Of a DNA stretch of 7,379 nt, positions 6,089 to 7,379 are shown piece after piece. Source of the stretch: CANLBN01 sp047638515. Lineage in GTDB: Bacteria > Pseudomonadota > Gammaproteobacteria > Pseudomonadales > Cellvibrionaceae. Below the pieces are notes generated by a model. That model worked only from the letters and a program-made list of their open reading frames with translations. It was not told where the DNA came from and searched no databases. Each line of letters opens with the position of its first letter. Position 1 is the first letter of the stretch. Made by a program: the position numbers and the translations under genes. Location of the stretch: contig JBLIME010000137.1 in the NCBI GenBank assembly GCA_047638515.1, positions 1 through 7,379 on the forward strand, in the 5' to 3' direction.

Positions 6089-6230
6089 CCAGTAATGACG
6101 CAACGATCTATTCAGTAACTTTATTCATATTGAAGGTAATCTAATGATCAAAGCGGTCAAAGGCATTCACTAAACCCTAGAAAGCGAGCCTCCCTAATTT
6201 TATATCGAACCCTACTGCCAGCTCATTACT
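6089..6230 (-). ncRNA. Candidate small RNA or structured leader upstream of the terminator
   Basis: Minus-strand segment between an 8-base inverted repeat: AGTAATGA (6230-6223) and TCATTACT (6098-6091), both as read on minus. The second arm abuts the terminator hairpin. Together they would close a roughly 140-nt internal region on top of an intrinsic terminator, the layout of a small RNA or leader RNA. No minus-strand reading frame longer than about 14 codons occupies it. I do not recognise a known RNA family, and an 8-bp long-range pairing can occur by chance. Confidence 0.25.
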
Positions 6231-6289
6231 TTTTAAAGGTTAACACTATGTGATCGAACAATATTCATCACTGTCATAGAAAGGATTAA

Positions 6290-6499
6290 TTTAAAAATCG
6301 ATTCGTTGTTTTTTTAAGGAAGAAACCGGCGCAAGGTGTTCGCAAGGTAGAAGCGGTGATTGCGAACAGCGATAAGAAAGGGTTTTCGATAGAGCGGGAA
6401 AGGTTTATGTTAAAAGTAATTGCAAGTGAATTGATTGCAAGAGACTTAGTAGCGGATAAGCCAGTCGCAGTTAAGACTCAGTCAATCGGAGGATTATAG
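6290..6499 (+). pseudogene. Coding-like open frame without a good start, possible gene remnant
   Basis: A plus-strand frame open for 69 codons after a TAA at 6287-6289, ending at TAG 6497-6499. The translation looks protein-like (for example GVRKVEAVIANSDKKGFSIE, then ERFMLKVIASELIARDLVAD, then KPVAVK). The only in-frame starts are GTG at 6356 (47 residues) and ATG at 6407 (30 residues), with no convincing ribosome site. Its last 29 bases overlap the 3' end of the converging TetR gene. I do not recognise the family. It may be the C-terminal fragment of a decayed gene or chance; codon choice looks natural. Confidence 0.25.
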
Positions 6500-6980
6500 T
6501 GGTCATTTCATCAACCGACTCCCGAAATCCGTTTTTGGCCCATTGGCTAATCACAGCTTGAAAACCCGCTTCATTAAAAGTCAGTTTATAAGGTGTTTTA
6601 AAATCTAATACCTCGCTAAATTTACGCAGCCTTTCAGGAGACACCGTTGCCAGAATACTCTTTATCGCTGGATGCAGTTCAAGGTCGTTCAAATAAGGGA
6701 GTTCTTTGGCGATTTTAAGCCGCCAGTGAATTAAGTCTGCCAGTGTCGGCGATTCGAGTGCAGAGAGCATCGCTAAACCTTCTTCAGCTACAGAATCATT
6801 GGTATATTCAACGACCGATTCAACCGTATTGAAATGTCGATAAAAGGTGCTGCGTGAGACACCCGCTTCAGCGGTAATCTGTGAGATCGTGATTTCTTCA
6901 AATTTATACTTTTTAATCAGTAGACAAAAGGCTTCACTGATTGTTTTTTTTGAGAAGTCAATCTGGTTTTGCCGTGTCAT
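6471..6980 (-). CDS. TetR/AcrR-family transcriptional regulator (DhaS-like, small C-terminal domain)
   Basis: A 169-residue regulator, short for TetR but normal for the subgroup with the TetR_C_8 type effector domain. The N-terminal helix-turn-helix is clear: ITISQITAEAGVSRSTFYRHF at about 30-50. The C-terminal half ends with FQAVISQWAKNGFRESVDEM (about 140-159), matching the WxxxGxxxSxxE pattern seen near the end of this subgroup. It has one cysteine (Cys19) and no obvious redox motif, so it is unrelated in sensing mode to the regulator at 626-1231. The start has a weak GAAG ribosome site about 8 nt upstream. No clear target gene is adjacent: upstream DNA holds only fragments and the next downstream gene is cobO across a strong terminator. 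It may have lost its partner or act elsewhere. Confidence 0.88.
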   Translation of the reverse strand: MTRQNQIDFSKKTISEAFCLLIKKYKFEEITISQITAEAGVSRSTFYRHFNTVESVVEYTNDSVAEEGLAMLSALESPTLADLIHWRLKIAKELPYLNDLELHPAIKSILATVSPERLRKFSEVLDFKTPYKLTFNEAGFQAVISQWAKNGFRESVDEMTTIILRLTES

Positions 6981-7049
6981 TTAGGGGCTTCTATATTGAG
7001 AATTTTGATAGACAGTTTTGAAGCAACTGATCATATATACAATTTTTAG

Positions 7050-7142
7050 TTAACAATACAGGCTAATGGCTGTGAGTTCATCAATAAATGACACAGAGAC
7101 AGCCTTATCTGTAGCAGTTAGCGTATCAGCTATTTCGATCAT
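7050..7142 (-). CDS. Possible 30-residue small protein or gene remnant
   Basis: ATG at 7142 reads 30 residues (MIEIADTLTATDKAVSVSF, then IDELTAISLYC) to a TAA at 7050-7052. The frame stays open upstream of the ATG for 13 more codons (to a TAG at 7182-7184), with an equally protein-like translation (THNLLEQIST). That suggests the tail of a longer decayed gene rather than a true small ORF. No clear ribosome site precedes the ATG. Family not recognised. Confidence 0.22.
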   Translation of the reverse strand: MIEIADTLTATDKAVSVSFIDELTAISLYC

Positions 7143-7258
7143 AGTAGAGATTTGCTCTAATAGGTTATGCGTCGTTCGGTGCTAAAACATCAACCTAATG
7201 TTTACGTGCTAACGCTAAACATATCGATTACCAGCCACACAATGGCGGCTATTTTAAG

Positions 7259-7379
7259 CCGTAGGCTTACCAAATAATAATGCCAGCTTTAACGGTAGGT
7301 GTTTAAAAAATCACTTGGGCATCGCATCAATAGACGAGTACGACGATGATTTAGTTTTATTGATGGGGATGAACTTGAA
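7259..7379. other. Right-edge open frames, possible partial gene of unresolved strand
   Basis: On plus, the frame is open from just after a TAA (about 7256-7258) to the window end, with NHLGIASIDEYDDDLVLLMG in its last part and ATGs only at 7363 and 7369. On minus, one frame enters from the edge and stops at TGA 7311-7313 (22 residues ending SSIDAMPK). Another minus frame is also open. With 120 bp or less of each visible, I cannot decide which, if any, is real. Confidence 0.2.

Larger units (their letters stand above)
5923..6470. other. 548-bp intergenic region without a clear gene
   Basis: This holds the cobO leader (5923-6053), a strong minus-strand terminator (6054-6088), a possible structured RNA segment (6089-6230) and a coding-like plus-strand frame (6290-6499), each described separately. 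I searched by eye on the minus strand for the conserved cobalamin riboswitch box (GCCACTG-like) upstream of cobO and did not find it. A possible cobO promoter is TTGAGT...TAAAGG near the start codon, too weak to call. Confidence 0.6.
6981..7379. other. 399-bp region with no complete recognisable gene
   Basis: AT-rich DNA upstream of the second TetR gene. It must hold that gene's promoter, but I see no convincing hexamer pair. It contains a 30-codon minus-strand frame (7050-7142) and open frames that run off the right edge, listed separately. I found no inverted-repeat ends, tRNA or insertion-sequence signature. The mix of short coding-like pieces suggests decayed genes. Confidence 0.5.

Noticed and set aside
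6144..6173. Nine-codon plus-strand ORF (MIKAVKGIH) with a good GAAGG ribosome site
   Set aside because: Too short to support. The plus strand downstream has no intact gene for it to lead, and the sequence also reads as part of a possible minus-strand RNA.
6200..6213. GGGTTCGATA on the minus strand resembling a tRNA T-arm
   Set aside because: The matching 3' half of the T stem and the acceptor stem are absent, so no tRNA or att site is supported.
5923..6470. Cobalamin riboswitch upstream of cobO
   Set aside because: No GCCACTG-like B12 box or other conserved core elements were found on the minus strand by eye. Covariance search would settle it.
7160..7225. Integron attC-like pieces (GGTTATGCG ... 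GCTAACGC)
   Set aside because: The core sites do not match the RYYYAAC/GTTRRRY pattern, and no paired inner arms are visible.
7290..7300. GGTAGGTG resembling a half-site of the 569-592 operator
   Set aside because: There is only one partial arm with no inverted partner; chance match.

Overview
The window looks like chromosomal DNA of a mid-GC, probably marine gammaproteobacterium. The evidence is the gene set (YkgJ cysteine-cluster protein, NemR-like TetR regulator with an Old Yellow Enzyme, CobO/BtuR) and short spacers with ordinary Shine-Dalgarno sites. I cannot name a genus from the sequence alone.

Layout, left to right. (1) 12-365, minus: a small YkgJ-type protein with a CxxxCxxCC cysteine cluster. 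(2) 366-625: an intergenic region with a near-perfect 24-bp palindrome (569-592), a likely TetR operator. It serves 626-1231 (TetR regulator) and 1254-2387 (Old Yellow Enzyme ene-reductase), a plus-strand pair 22 bp apart. The regulator has a cysteine that lines up without gaps with redox-sensing Cys106 of E. coli NemR, so this is probably an electrophile or reactive-chlorine response module. (3) A converging minus-strand pair: 3417-4322 is an NPPY-type SAM methyltransferase and 2419-3333 a haem-oxygenase-like metalloenzyme (HDO/TENA/CADD-like 'iron-containing redox enzyme'). This pair is the part of the window least explained by known pathways. (4) 5323-5922 then 4567-5304, minus: CobO/BtuR corrinoid adenosyltransferase followed 18 bp later by a nickel/cobalt permease with a histidine-rich loop. 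This is a cobalt uptake and cobalamin salvage pair. (5) 5923-6470: no clear gene. It has a strong minus-strand intrinsic terminator at 6054-6088 that no obvious adjacent gene explains, and a coding-like open frame on plus. (6) 6471-6980, minus: a second, unrelated small TetR regulator. (7) 6981-7379: no complete recognisable gene, only short coding-like fragments and possibly a gene edge at the right end. It looks like decayed or accessory DNA.

The best-supported units are the regulator/ene-reductase pair and the cobO/transporter pair. The methyltransferase/HDO pair is the best candidate for undescribed chemistry. The 6054-6230 minus-strand segment is the best candidate for an unannotated RNA.
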